Source: Sphingomonas aerolata (lineage in GTDB: Bacteria > Pseudomonadota > Alphaproteobacteria > Sphingomonadales > Sphingomonadaceae). Taken from it: DNA of 64,000 nt. Made by a program: the position numbers and the translations under genes. The DNA lies in contig NZ_PZZN01000003.1 of NCBI RefSeq assembly GCF_003046295.1, positions 806,001-870,000 on the forward strand, in the 5' to 3' direction. The notes below the pieces were generated by a model. That model saw only the letters and a list, made by a program, of their open reading frames with translations. It was not told the DNA's origin and searched no databases. Positions 52,993-61,345 of this stretch are shown here, piece after piece. Position 1 is the stretch's first letter, and each line of letters begins with the position of its first letter.

Positions 52993-53723
52993 TCAGCGGG
53001 TAAGGTAGACGTCGATCGGTTCGCGATATCGACGGCTGAACCGGAGCTCCGCGCCGCACGCCAGCCGCACCGAGCCGTCGCCATGGGTGCCGGGCCGGAC
53101 TTCGACCAATCGGTCGAGCCGGACGATCGCGGCGCGATGGATGCGCGCGAACGCGGCATGGGGCAGCCGCGCCTCGAGCGACGTCAATGATTCTTGATCA
53201 GCAAGCTGCGTCCGCCGGCATGGACTTCGGCATAGTCGCCCGCCGCACTGATCCAGTCGATCTCGTCGAGCCGAACCAGTTGCGCCGCGCCATTGCCGCG
53301 CGCGACTAGCCGGCCCTGCCCGCCGAGCAGCGATCGCATCCCGTCGCGCTGGCCGTCGCCCGTGTCGATGTGTCGCCGCACCCGCTCGATAACGCGGGCA
53401 AAGCGCTGGTCGTCGAACGGCTTGAGCAGGTAATCGAGCGCCTCCGCCTCGAAGGCGCGCACCGCATAGGCATCGAACGCCGTCACGAAAACGGTCAGCG
53501 GCATCGCATCCACGCCGATCGCCTCGATCACGCCGAAGCCGTCCATCTCGGGCATCTGGACGTCGAGGAACACCAGATCGGGCCGCAGCGTGCCGATTGC
53601 CGCAACCGCTTCAGCCCCGTGCCCAGCCTCGCCGAGCACGTCGAAATCGCCGAACCCGGCCAGCGACTGGCGCACGGCGCGGCGTGCCAGCGGCTCATCA
53701 TCGACAATGAGGGTCCGGATCAC
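52993..53723 (-). pseudogene. LytTR-family response regulator, frameshifted in the DNA-binding domain
   Basis: Residues 1-118 form an intact receiver: VDDEP at 7-11, phosphoacceptor Asp 54 in VFLDVQMPEMDG, and the conserved Lys in YLLKPFDD. The LytTR DNA-binding domain begins (LVARGNGAAQLVRLDEIDWISAAGDY) and reaches RSLLIKNH before a stop at 53184. The rest of the domain (SLTSLEARLPHAAFARIHR and a VRLDRLVEVRPG strand, ending VYLTR) continues in the next frame down to 52993. One missing base near 53186-53193 would rejoin the two. It is either a real mutation or an assembly error. The gene overlaps the kinase stop by four bases and should control this operon. Confidence 0.85.
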
Positions 53724-54784
53724 TGCGGCACCAGGATGGTGACGCGGAAACCTTCGCCCGGCGCTGTGTCGATCTCGAGCGACTGGAGCTCGCCGTAGAG
53801 GTGGCGCAACCTGAGGCGTGCGTTGCCGAGCCCGACGCCCTCGCGGATCGCGCCCGCGCCCTTGCCGTTGTCGGCGATGCTGATCCGCAGCATGTCACCC
53901 GCGGGCTTCGCCTCGATCGTCAGCGTGCCACCTTCGATCAATGGCGCAATCCCGTGGCGCACCGCGTTCTCGACCAGCGGCTGCAGCAGCAGCGCCGGCA
54001 CCTGGACGGTCTCCAACCCAGGCGCGATGGCGCGGACGATCCGCAGTCGCTCGCCCAACCGGGCTTCCTCGATCGCCAGATAGGTGTCGGTAAAGTCGAG
54101 TTCATCGGCAAGCGCGCTGTGCTGCGACCTGCGCTGATCGATCGACAGCCGCAGCAGATCGCCCAGCCGCGCGATCAGCCGCTGGGCGACGATCGGATCG
54201 TCGGGCACCAGCGCGGAAATGGCGTTGAGCGTGTTGAACAGGAAGTGCGGCTGCAACTGCGCGCGCAGCGCCGCCGTTTCCGCCTCTGCGAGCTGCGCCT
54301 CCAGCCGCGCCGCCGCGACTTCGCGATCGCGCATCGTCCGATAGGCGCGCGCGCCGAGCACGATCGCGACGAGCAGCGCGTAGATCATCAGATGGACGTG
54401 GATGCTGGTCGCCAGCTTCGTGATCAGCAGCCCATTGCTCCACGGCGCCCAGGGCGCGCGGACATAGATCATCGCGTTCACCACGCTGTAGAGCGCCGCG
54501 TGCAGCACCGCGAAGAGCAGCCCGAAGGCCAGATGGCTGACCAGCAGCCTGCCCAGCCGCCGCTCGTCGGCGAACGCTCGCGCCACGCTCACAACCCCGG
54601 GCGTCAGTGCTGCCCAAGCCGAATACCAGATCAGCCCATTGACCAATGCCTGCCCCAGCGCGAGTTTGGGGCCGCCCGCAAAACCCGCGGCATAGGTCTG
54701 GAACGCAGTCACCACCGCGACCGCCAGCCACGCGGCCCAAATGCCCAGGTAGCGAACAAGGCGTTGCCGATGCGCTGCGGTCAT
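53720..54784 (-). CDS. LytS-type sensor histidine kinase
   Basis: A 354-residue membrane kinase. Four hydrophobic helices (about 10-150) form an input domain without a periplasmic domain. A coiled stretch then leads to the His_kinase domain with LQPHFLFNTLNAISALV (phospho-acceptor His in QPHFLFN) and an ATPase with PLVENAVRHGI (N box), DNGKG and GVGLGNARLRL (G boxes). It partners the LytTR regulator downstream. The start is the ATG at 54784; a TTG two codons earlier is less likely. The signal is unknown. Confidence 0.9.
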   Translation of the reverse strand: MTAAHRQRLVRYLGIWAAWLAVAVVTAFQTYAAGFAGGPKLALGQALVNGLIWYSAWAALTPGVVSVARAFADERRLGRLLVSHLAFGLLFAVLHAALYSVVNAMIYVRAPWAPWSNGLLITKLATSIHVHLMIYALLVAIVLGARAYRTMRDREVAAARLEAQLAEAETAALRAQLQPHFLFNTLNAISALVPDDPIVAQRLIARLGDLLRLSIDQRRSQHSALADELDFTDTYLAIEEARLGERLRIVRAIAPGLETVQVPALLLQPLVENAVRHGIAPLIEGGTLTIEAKPAGDMLRISIADNGKGAGAIREGVGLGNARLRLRHLYGELQSLEIDTAPGEGFRVTILVPQ

Positions 54785-54814
54785 GGCCAATCATGCACAT
54801 TCGCCCGACATTGA

Positions 54815-55148
54815 ACAGCTGCCCGGCGGGGACCGAGCCTGACGGCCGCCGACGTCTGCGTGCTTCCCAAATTCGCGACCGACGAATTCTGCCTCGCCCA
54901 CGTCTATTGCTTCGGTGTCGCGATGCGCGCGAGGCGGCGCATTCCGACGCGGTGCAGGCCCTGCCAAAGGCGATCGCCGAATATCCGGTCGGCGCCGACC
55001 AGCGTAGCGACTTGATACCGGCGATCGGGTTGATCAAGGTCAACTTCGCCCGCCTCGATCGGCGAGAGGGCGCCGCCGTTGCCGACTAGGCCGTGCTGCG
55101 TATGACCGCTAACAAGGATACAGAGATCGTCCTCGTCGACGCCGCCTG
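54815..55148 (+). other. Intergenic stretch with possible decayed coding fragment
   Basis: The 422-base gap before the alpha/beta hydrolase includes protein-like text in shifting frames: TAADVCVLPKFATDEFCLAH in one, and ALPKAIAEYPVGADQRSDL to a stop at about 55089 in another. The codon third positions look GC-rich as in genes, but no intact frame or family is recognised. It may be a gene remnant or chance. Confidence 0.2.
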
Positions 55149-55206
55149 ATTGTCACCTTCACTCTGTAGCGTGCCGCGTACCCGACCAAGCCCGAGGAGA
55201 AATCGA

Positions 55207-56034
55207 ATGCCGTTCGTCACCGCCGTCGACAAGACCGAAATCTTCTACAAGGACTGGGGCAACACGGACGCGCCCGTCGTCATGTTCCACCACGGCTGGC
55301 CGCTCAGTTCGGATGACTGGGACGCGCAGATGATGTTCTTCGTCCAGAAGGGCTATCGTGTCATCGCGCATGACCGCCGCGGGCATGGCCGCTCGACTCA
55401 GTCCGCGGGCGGTCACGACATGGACACCTATGTCGCGGATGTCATCGCGCTGACCGACGCGCTGGATCTGCACGATGCCGTTCATGTCGGCCATTCGACC
55501 GGCGGTGGCGAGGTCGCCCGCTATGTCGCGCGCGCCAAGCCCGGGCGGGTCAAAAAGGCCGTGCTAGTCAGTGCGGTCGCACCGATCATGGTCAAGACCG
55601 ACGCCAACCCGGACGGCGTGCCGATGGACGTATTCGACATGGTGCGCGAGCAGACGGCCACGAACCGTTCGCAATTCTACTACGACTTCACGCTGCCCTT
55701 CTTCGGCTACAACCGCGACGGCGCCGAGGTGAAGGAGGCGGTGCGGCTCAACTGGTGGCGCCAGGGCATGATGGGCTCGGCGCTTGCCCATACGCTCGGC
55801 ATCAAGGCCTTTTCCGAGACCGACTTCACCGACGATCTCAAGGCGATCGACGTGCCGACGCTGGTCCTGCACGGCGAGGACGACCAGGTGGTTCCTTTCG
55901 CCACCACCGGCAAGATGTCTGCCGACATCGTGAAGGACGCCAAGCTCATCACCTACCCCGGCTTTCCCCACGGCATGCCGGTTACCAACGCCGATCGGAT
56001 CAACGCCGATCTGCTCGCCTTCATCGAAGGCTGA
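55207..56034 (+). CDS. Alpha/beta hydrolase, non-heme chloroperoxidase-like
   Basis: A 275-residue cytosolic alpha/beta hydrolase. The nucleophile Ser 97 is in GHSTGGG, the acid in LHGEDDQVVPF, and the base in YPGFPHGM. HHGWPLSSDDWD near residue 28 and AHDRRGHGRS at 54-63 match the cofactor-free chloroperoxidase/perhydrolase group. Biological role is usually ester or lactone hydrolysis; halogenation by this family is a side reaction, so no link with the halogenase operon should be drawn. Start ATG 55207 has GAGGAG upstream. It is followed by a hairpin and the FMN reductase gene. Confidence 0.92.
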   Translation: MPFVTAVDKTEIFYKDWGNTDAPVVMFHHGWPLSSDDWDAQMMFFVQKGYRVIAHDRRGHGRSTQSAGGHDMDTYVADVIALTDALDLHDAVHVGHSTGGGEVARYVARAKPGRVKKAVLVSAVAPIMVKTDANPDGVPMDVFDMVREQTATNRSQFYYDFTLPFFGYNRDGAEVKEAVRLNWWRQGMMGSALAHTLGIKAFSETDFTDDLKAIDVPTLVLHGEDDQVVPFATTGKMSADIVKDAKLITYPGFPHGMPVTNADRINADLLAFIEG

Positions 56035-56042
56035 TCCATGGT

Positions 56043-56076
56043 AGAAGCACGGAGCGATGGCGCGCTCCGTGCTTCT
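56043..56076 (+). terminator. Hairpin between alpha/beta hydrolase and FMN reductase genes
   Basis: A perfect 14-bp stem (AGAAGCACGGAGCG / CGCTCCGTGCTTCT) with a 6-base loop begins 9 bases after the hydrolase stop and 31 bases before the next ATG. No T run follows. Confidence 0.55.
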
Positions 56077-56106
56077 GCACGACACGTTTCACAAGGAATT
56101 GCGGCG

Positions 56107-56697
56107 ATGCCCGATCGGGTTCTGATCTTCTACGGCTCCTATCGGTCCGACCGACAGGGCATCCGCCTCGCCGAGTGGCTCGTCCGCGCCTTTGCCGAAC
56201 GCGGTGCATCGGCCGAGCTCATCGACGCCAGGGCGGTCGACCTCCCCATGCTCGACCGCATGTACAAGGAACATCCCAGCGGCGAAGCGCCGCCGGCGCT
56301 GGAGGCACTCGCGGAAAAGATCAGGACGGCCGACGCCTTCGTCTTCGTGGCCGGCGAATATAATTGGGGCGTGCAGCCCGGGCTCAAGAACCTCACCGAC
56401 CATTTCCTCGAGGAATGGTACTGGCGGCCGGCGGCGATCGTCAGCTATTCGGCCGGACGTTTCGCCGGTGCGCGTGCCGGTCTCGCATGGCACGGCATCC
56501 TGTCCGAGATGGGCATGGTGGTGGTGTCCAGCACGATCGCGGTGGGTGGGATCGGCCATGCCTTCGACGCGAGCGGAGAACCGGCGGGCGACAACGGTGC
56601 GGCCCTCACCCGCGCCTTCCCGCGCTTCGCCGACGATCTCGGCTGGTGGGCGCAGGCCGCCCGCGCCCAGCGCGAGCGGCGTGATCCGCCCTATTGA
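56107..56697 (+). CDS. NAD(P)H-dependent FMN reductase family protein
   Basis: A 196-residue flavodoxin-like oxidoreductase. The phosphate loop GSYRSDRQG (10-18) and the flavin-binding AGEYNWGVQPGLKNLTDHF segment, with the SYSAGRFAGARAG loop, are typical of the NADPH-dependent FMN reductase family (azoreductase/quinone reductase relatives). Start ATG 56107 has AAGGAA eight bases upstream. Reduced flavin supply, quinone or azo reduction are all possible. It is about 17 kb from the halogenases, which require reduced flavin, but nothing in the sequence ties them together. Confidence 0.88.
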   Translation: MPDRVLIFYGSYRSDRQGIRLAEWLVRAFAERGASAELIDARAVDLPMLDRMYKEHPSGEAPPALEALAEKIRTADAFVFVAGEYNWGVQPGLKNLTDHFLEEWYWRPAAIVSYSAGRFAGARAGLAWHGILSEMGMVVVSSTIAVGGIGHAFDASGEPAGDNGAALTRAFPRFADDLGWWAQAARAQRERRDPPY

Positions 56698-56748
56698 TCC
56701 GGCCGACGTCCGCGCCTCTTCATCGCGGCTCGGAGCAACTGAAATCGT

Positions 56749-58332
56749 TCATCCCTTCGCTGCCGCTGCGGCAAGCTCCTCGAGGTCGAGATCGTGCTCG
56801 AGATCGTGGAGCGTCTCGTCATCGATACGACCGGCACGGTGCAGGCGGACCAGCTCGGCGCGGCCGGCCGCGACCGCGGCGATGATGACGTCGAAATGGC
56901 TCGCGATCGCCACGTTGCGCTCCTCCACCGTACCGTCGAACGCATCCGCTGCGGTTGCACGGGTCCGGTAGCGCCGCAGGAGCTGCGGATGGATGACCTT
57001 GCCGTCGACCGCCACCGCCTCGCGCTCGACAAGCGCCAACTGCGCCTGGAACAGCATCATCTCCGCCGCGTGCAGATCGAGCGGCGGTCGCGCGCTGCCG
57101 TCGTCGTGCGGCTTCAGGGTCCGGATGACCCAGCCAAGCGAGGTGCCCTGCACCAGGACGGTAACGAGGATCACGACAAAGGCGGTGACGAGCATCAGAT
57201 CCCGCGCCGGCATCGCCTCGGGCAGCGAGAGCGCGACCGCAAGCGTCACCACGCCGCGCATCCCTGCCCAGCTCATCACCACCGCCGCACGCGTTCCGAG
57301 CGGTTGCTGTCGCGTCCATCCGATGCGGCGACCGGTGGCGACGCCGGCATCGACCGCGAAGATCCACAGGAACCGCGCGGCAACGACCGCCAGAACAATC
57401 AGCAGCACGGGCCGCGCCATCGTGTCTATGACGATATCGAGCCCGCCGACCCGGTCCAGCAACCCCCGCAAGGACAGGCCGATGAGCAGGAATACGGTGG
57501 CTTCGAGGAGGAACACCAGCACCTGCCAGAATGCCATCGCCCGGATGCGCACGCGGGCGGTGAAGACGACATGCTGATACCAGCCGCAGACAAGGCCCGC
57601 AGTGACGACGGCAATGACGCCGGACACGTGCAGCAGTTCGCCCGCGATATAGGCGCTCCAGCACACCAGCACGGTCGCTGCGATCATCAGCGTATCATCG
57701 CCTAGCCGGCGGAGCAGAACCACCCAGAGCCCGCCGATCGCCGCGCCGACCGCGATGCCGCCCGCCACCAGCACGAAAAACGTTCCGGTCGCCGCCCCCA
57801 GATGGAAGCTGCCGGTCAGCACCGCCGCCACCGCAAAACGGAACAGCACCAGCCCCGCGGCATCGTTGAGCAGGCTTTCGCCCTCGAGCAGCGTGGTCAG
57901 CCTGCGCGGGAGCGTCACCCGCTGCAACACGGCACGGGCGGATACCGCATCGGGCGGCGACAGGATCGCGCCCAGCGCGACGCAGGCGGCCCAGGGCAGT
58001 TCCGGCATCAGCAGCCTGGTAACGATCGCCACAACCGCCGTGGTGAAGAAGACGGCGCCAACCGCCAGCGAAAGAATGCCGGCCATGTGCCGCCGGAATG
58101 GCGCGACCGCGGTGAACCACGCGCCATCCATCAGCAGGGGCGGGAGAAACAGGACAAGCACGAGCTCCGGATCGATCGCGATCCCTTGCACGCCGGGCAC
58201 GAAGGCGACGGCGCATCCGCCGACGATCAGCGCGGCTGCTGGTGGCAGCGACAGACGCCGGGCCAGATAGTGAAGCCCCAGCACCACCAGGAACATGAGG
58301 ATGATCAGCTCGAAATTTGCCGCTGGATGCAC
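56749..58332 (-). CDS. Na+/H+ antiporter, CPA1 family
   Basis: A 527-residue inner-membrane antiporter with about 12 hydrophobic segments. The ion-binding region is clear in LEGESLLNDAAGLVLFRFAV (helix with the ND pair), preceded by ACVALGAILSPPDAVSARAVL; WAGMRGVVTLAVALSLP is the conserved GMRG segment. The C-terminal 110 residues are a soluble tail rich in Glu and Arg. It exchanges Na+ or K+ for H+ in pH and salt balance. I placed the start at a GTG at 58332 after GGGGCGGC; the frame runs to 58425. It is divergent from the next gene across 171 bases. Confidence 0.9.
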   Translation of the reverse strand: MHPAANFELIILMFLVVLGLHYLARRLSLPPAAALIVGGCAVAFVPGVQGIAIDPELVLVLFLPPLLMDGAWFTAVAPFRRHMAGILSLAVGAVFFTTAVVAIVTRLLMPELPWAACVALGAILSPPDAVSARAVLQRVTLPRRLTTLLEGESLLNDAAGLVLFRFAVAAVLTGSFHLGAATGTFFVLVAGGIAVGAAIGGLWVVLLRRLGDDTLMIAATVLVCWSAYIAGELLHVSGVIAVVTAGLVCGWYQHVVFTARVRIRAMAFWQVLVFLLEATVFLLIGLSLRGLLDRVGGLDIVIDTMARPVLLIVLAVVAARFLWIFAVDAGVATGRRIGWTRQQPLGTRAAVVMSWAGMRGVVTLAVALSLPEAMPARDLMLVTAFVVILVTVLVQGTSLGWVIRTLKPHDDGSARPPLDLHAAEMMLFQAQLALVEREAVAVDGKVIHPQLLRRYRTRATAADAFDGTVEERNVAIASHFDVIIAAVAAGRAELVRLHRAGRIDDETLHDLEHDLDLEELAAAAAKG

Positions 58333-58503
58333 AGAGCCGCCCCTTTTCCTGCCCGCCCGGTGGTCCTGCAAGCTGTCCCGAACGGCGTCAATGCGATCGG
58401 GCAGCGTATCGGGTCGCGCCCGCATGTGGCCTGGGCCGTTCCCGGGCGATTGCCGTCGTCACGTTCGCCGGGCTAGTGTCGAGGGGGATAGGGGACAGCG
58501 CTC
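58333..58503. promoter_or_regulatory. Divergent promoter region, antiporter / CNMP-oxidoreductase
   Basis: The 171 bases between divergent genes are gene-free; GAGGGGGATAGGGG near 58480-58494 may serve as ribosome binding site for the oxidoreductase. No operator was recognised. Confidence 0.35.
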
Positions 58504-60126
58504 ATGGAAACGATCGGCCGTGACCTGCGGGAAATGCAGCGGGTTCCGCTACAGCCTGCGCATATTGCCGCGATCCGGGCCGCAGGGACGCGTAAGCACT
58601 ATCCCAAGGGAATGATGCTTGCCGAGATCGGCGCGCCGGCCGACCGCTTCGTGTATGTCGAAGAGGGGGAGATCGAGGTCGTCAACCCGTTCACGGGCGA
58701 TCGGCTGGTGCCTTCAACGCTGGGCCCCACCCAGTTCATGAGCGAAATCTCGCTGCTGTCAGGCGGCACATGGTCGCTCCCGATGCGCGCAGCGAGCGAC
58801 ACGACCGTCGTCGAAGTCCCGCGATCCGCGATGCTGCGCCTGATGGCGGCGATACCGGAAATGTCGGACATCGTCATCACGGTCCTGGCGGCACGCCGTC
58901 GGCGGCAGCTGGATGCCGGCGACGGCATGCTGGTGCTGGTTGGCGAAGAGGAGGACAGGGCCGTCAGAAGAGTGGCCGAGTTCGCTGCACGCAATCGCCT
59001 GCCCTACCGCTCCTACCCGCTCGGCAGCGCTGAGGCCGCGCATGTCGCCAGCAGTTGCGGAACCACGCCGCGCGAACCCGTCGTGGTGTTCGGCCGCGAC
59101 ATGGTGGTGAGCGATCCAACGCCGGAAAAGGTGGCACGGCTGCTCGGACTCGATCAGGACGTTCCCGAAGACGAGGCCTTCGACGTGCTCATCGTCGGGG
59201 CCGGCCCCGCCGGCGTGTCGGCGGGCGTCTATGCGGGAGCCGAAGGGTTGCGCGCGCTGGTGGTCGACGAGACCGCGATCGGCGGCCAGGCCGGCACGTC
59301 CAGCCGGATCGAAAACTATATGGGCTTTCCCACCGGCATCTCCGGTGCCGATCTCGTTTGGCGCGGCGAGGTGCAGGCGATGAAATTCGGCACACGCTTC
59401 GTCATGCCTCGCCGCATCGAGTCGCTGGACCAGCTCGACAATGGCGCCTTCTGTGCGACTTTCGCCAATGGTCGGCGCGTTCTCGCCGCCTCTGTCGTGG
59501 TTGCTACCGGGGTCCAGTACAGACGCCTGCCGATCGCACGCCTCGCCGAGTTCGAGGGCACGGGCATCTATTATGCAGCGACCGAGAATGAGGCGCGCTT
59601 CTGCCGCGATACGGAGGTGCTGGTCATCGGCGGCGGCAATTCGGCCGGGCAGGCGGCGATGTTCCTCAGTCGTACGGCGCGGCACGTTCGCCTGCTGGTG
59701 CGCGGCGACACCCTGGCCTCGTCCATGTCCAGCTATCTGTCGAGCAGGCTCGAGGCGGACCCCGCGATCACCATCGAATACGGCACCCATGCCGTCGAAC
59801 TTCATGGCGGGGACAATCTGGAGGCAGTGACGATCCGCAACGAAGACGGCGACCGCACCGTGGCAAGCTGCGCCGTCTTCGTGATGGTCGGCGCCGCACC
59901 CAATACGGGCTGGCTCTCCGAACTGGTCGCTCTCGACGACAAGGGCTTCGTGCTCACCGGCGAAGCGGCTGGCGCGTTATCGCCTTTCGCCACGTCCTGC
60001 GCGGGAATCTATGCCGTCGGGGACGTGCGCGCCGGATCGGTGAAACGCGTCGCGTCCTCGGTAGGAGAGGGATCGGTCGTCATCTCCAATGTGTGGGAGC
60101 ATGTGCGCGGCTTGGATCGCGCCTGA
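58504..60126 (+). CDS. Cyclic-nucleotide-binding domain fused to thioredoxin-reductase-like flavoprotein without CxxC
   Basis: A 540-residue fusion. Residues about 15-125 resemble a cyclic-nucleotide-binding domain (FVYVEEGEIEVVNP, FMSEISLLSGG). A small thioredoxin-like linker (about 135-220, GMLVLVGEEEDRAVRRVAEF) leads to a flavoprotein with FAD motif GAGPAGVSAGVYAGAEG (about 231-247), ETAIGGQAGTSSRIENYMGFP and the NAD(P)H motif GGGNSAGQAA. The redox CxxC of thioredoxin reductases is absent: the second dinucleotide domain reads ATGVQYRRLP and VVIGGGNSA-type text with no Cys pair. C-terminal GIYAVGDVRAGSVKRVASSVGEG is intact. It may be a cAMP-controlled flavin oxidoreductase acting on another partner. 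Start ATG 58504. Confidence 0.88.
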   Translation: METIGRDLREMQRVPLQPAHIAAIRAAGTRKHYPKGMMLAEIGAPADRFVYVEEGEIEVVNPFTGDRLVPSTLGPTQFMSEISLLSGGTWSLPMRAASDTTVVEVPRSAMLRLMAAIPEMSDIVITVLAARRRRQLDAGDGMLVLVGEEEDRAVRRVAEFAARNRLPYRSYPLGSAEAAHVASSCGTTPREPVVVFGRDMVVSDPTPEKVARLLGLDQDVPEDEAFDVLIVGAGPAGVSAGVYAGAEGLRALVVDETAIGGQAGTSSRIENYMGFPTGISGADLVWRGEVQAMKFGTRFVMPRRIESLDQLDNGAFCATFANGRRVLAASVVVATGVQYRRLPIARLAEFEGTGIYYAATENEARFCRDTEVLVIGGGNSAGQAAMFLSRTARHVRLLVRGDTLASSMSSYLSSRLEADPAITIEYGTHAVELHGGDNLEAVTIRNEDGDRTVASCAVFVMVGAAPNTGWLSELVALDDKGFVLTGEAAGALSPFATSCAGIYAVGDVRAGSVKRVASSVGEGSVVISNVWEHVRGLDRA

Positions 60127-60279
60127 TCGGAATCCGCCCTCGCGGTTCTGACGGACGGTCGGTCATTTAAAAAAGCGCTCCAAGCTGTCCAATGCTGGTC
60201 ATTCATGCCATCCGGATCAACCTCGGCATCACAGGAAACCCGGTGAGAGACGTGCGCAGAGGCAGACGTGCTGCAGTAA

Positions 60280-61293
60280 TCAGAACGTGATTATCACCTT
60301 GCCCAGATGCCCTGCCGCGGCGAAATAGCGGACGGCGTCCGGTGCGTCGTCGAAGGCGAACGTCCGGTCGACGACGGTTGTCATCCGGTTCGCTACCATC
60401 GCGTCGAGCAGATCGACGAACATCGCGCGGCTGCCATTGGCGATGCCGCGGATCGTCACGTTCTTCGTGATGAGCGACAGATAATCGGGGATCGCCGGCC
60501 CCTCGCCCGGTGAAACGCCGATGACGATGATCCGCGCATTGATTGCCGCGGCTGCGATCGAGTGCCCCAGCGTGTCGACGCCGCCGGTTTCGATCACGAT
60601 GTCGGCGCCCTTCCCCTCGGTCTGTGCGATCACCTCGGCCGCCCAATCCGGTGACGTCCGGTAATTGACCGTGATGTCCGCGCCGAGGCTGCGCGCCGTC
60701 TCGAGTTTCGCGTCCTGTGACGACGTGATCGCCACGCGTGCGCCACGGAGCTTGGCGATCTTGAGTGCCGCCAGCGCAACGCTACCGGTGCCGAGGCAGA
60801 GTACGGTCTCACCCGCCTCGACCCGACAGATCTCGACCAGCGCATTCCAAGCCGTCAGGCCGGCCGAGGCGAGACCTGCGACATCCGCGTCGGCCAGCGC
60901 GTCGGGCACCCGGATCAGCGCAGCCGCGGGGAGAACGACCCGTTCGGCAAGCCAGCCGTCATGCGTGATGCCGATATCATGCGCAAAGACATCCGACCGG
61001 AACGGGCCGTCCAGCCAGGTCGCGAAATGACCGCAGACGACGCGATCGCCGACCGAGACCTCGGTCACGCCTGCACCGATCGCCACCACCTCGCCCACGC
61101 CTTCGGACATCGGAATGCGGGTCTCGGGCTGTCGGGCGCCGTAGGTGCCGCGCAGCAGCTGAACGTCGCGGCTGATCAGGCCGACGAGACGCGGCGCTAC
61201 CAGCGCTTCGCCGGGACCGGCGACCGGCGCGGGCCGGGTCGTGGCAACTAACCCGCTGATGCCGTTCTGGGCACCGATGTGAAAGGCTTTCAT
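60280..61293 (-). CDS. Zinc-type alcohol dehydrogenase family oxidoreductase
   Basis: A 337-residue medium-chain oxidoreductase. The Rossmann motif reads VLCLGTGSVALAALKIAK and the C-terminal half is typical (GADIVIETGGVDTLGHS, GHLGKVIITF). The catalytic zinc Cys is not at the usual place: the ligand region reads LISRDVQLLRGTYG with no Cys-x-x-Asp, so it probably lacks catalytic zinc, as in the quinone-reductase-like group. Substrate unknown. The start is the ATG at 61293 with CAGGAG upstream; the frame is open to 61461 inside the MFS gene. It lies downstream of the MFS gene by 52 bases and may be co-transcribed. Confidence 0.85.
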   Translation of the reverse strand: MKAFHIGAQNGISGLVATTRPAPVAGPGEALVAPRLVGLISRDVQLLRGTYGARQPETRIPMSEGVGEVVAIGAGVTEVSVGDRVVCGHFATWLDGPFRSDVFAHDIGITHDGWLAERVVLPAAALIRVPDALADADVAGLASAGLTAWNALVEICRVEAGETVLCLGTGSVALAALKIAKLRGARVAITSSQDAKLETARSLGADITVNYRTSPDWAAEVIAQTEGKGADIVIETGGVDTLGHSIAAAAINARIIVIGVSPGEGPAIPDYLSLITKNVTIRGIANGSRAMFVDLLDAMVANRMTTVVDRTFAFDDAPDAVRYFAAAGHLGKVIITF

Positions 61294-61345
61294 CGCAATC
61301 TTCTCCTGATGGGCACGCACGACGGGCGCCTTATTCGAAGGCGCG

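Noticed and set aside
55207..56034. Chloroperoxidase-like hydrolase as part of the halogenation system
   Set aside because: Members of this cofactor-free family are hydrolases; halogenation is an in vitro side reaction, and the gene is 12 kb away in another unit.
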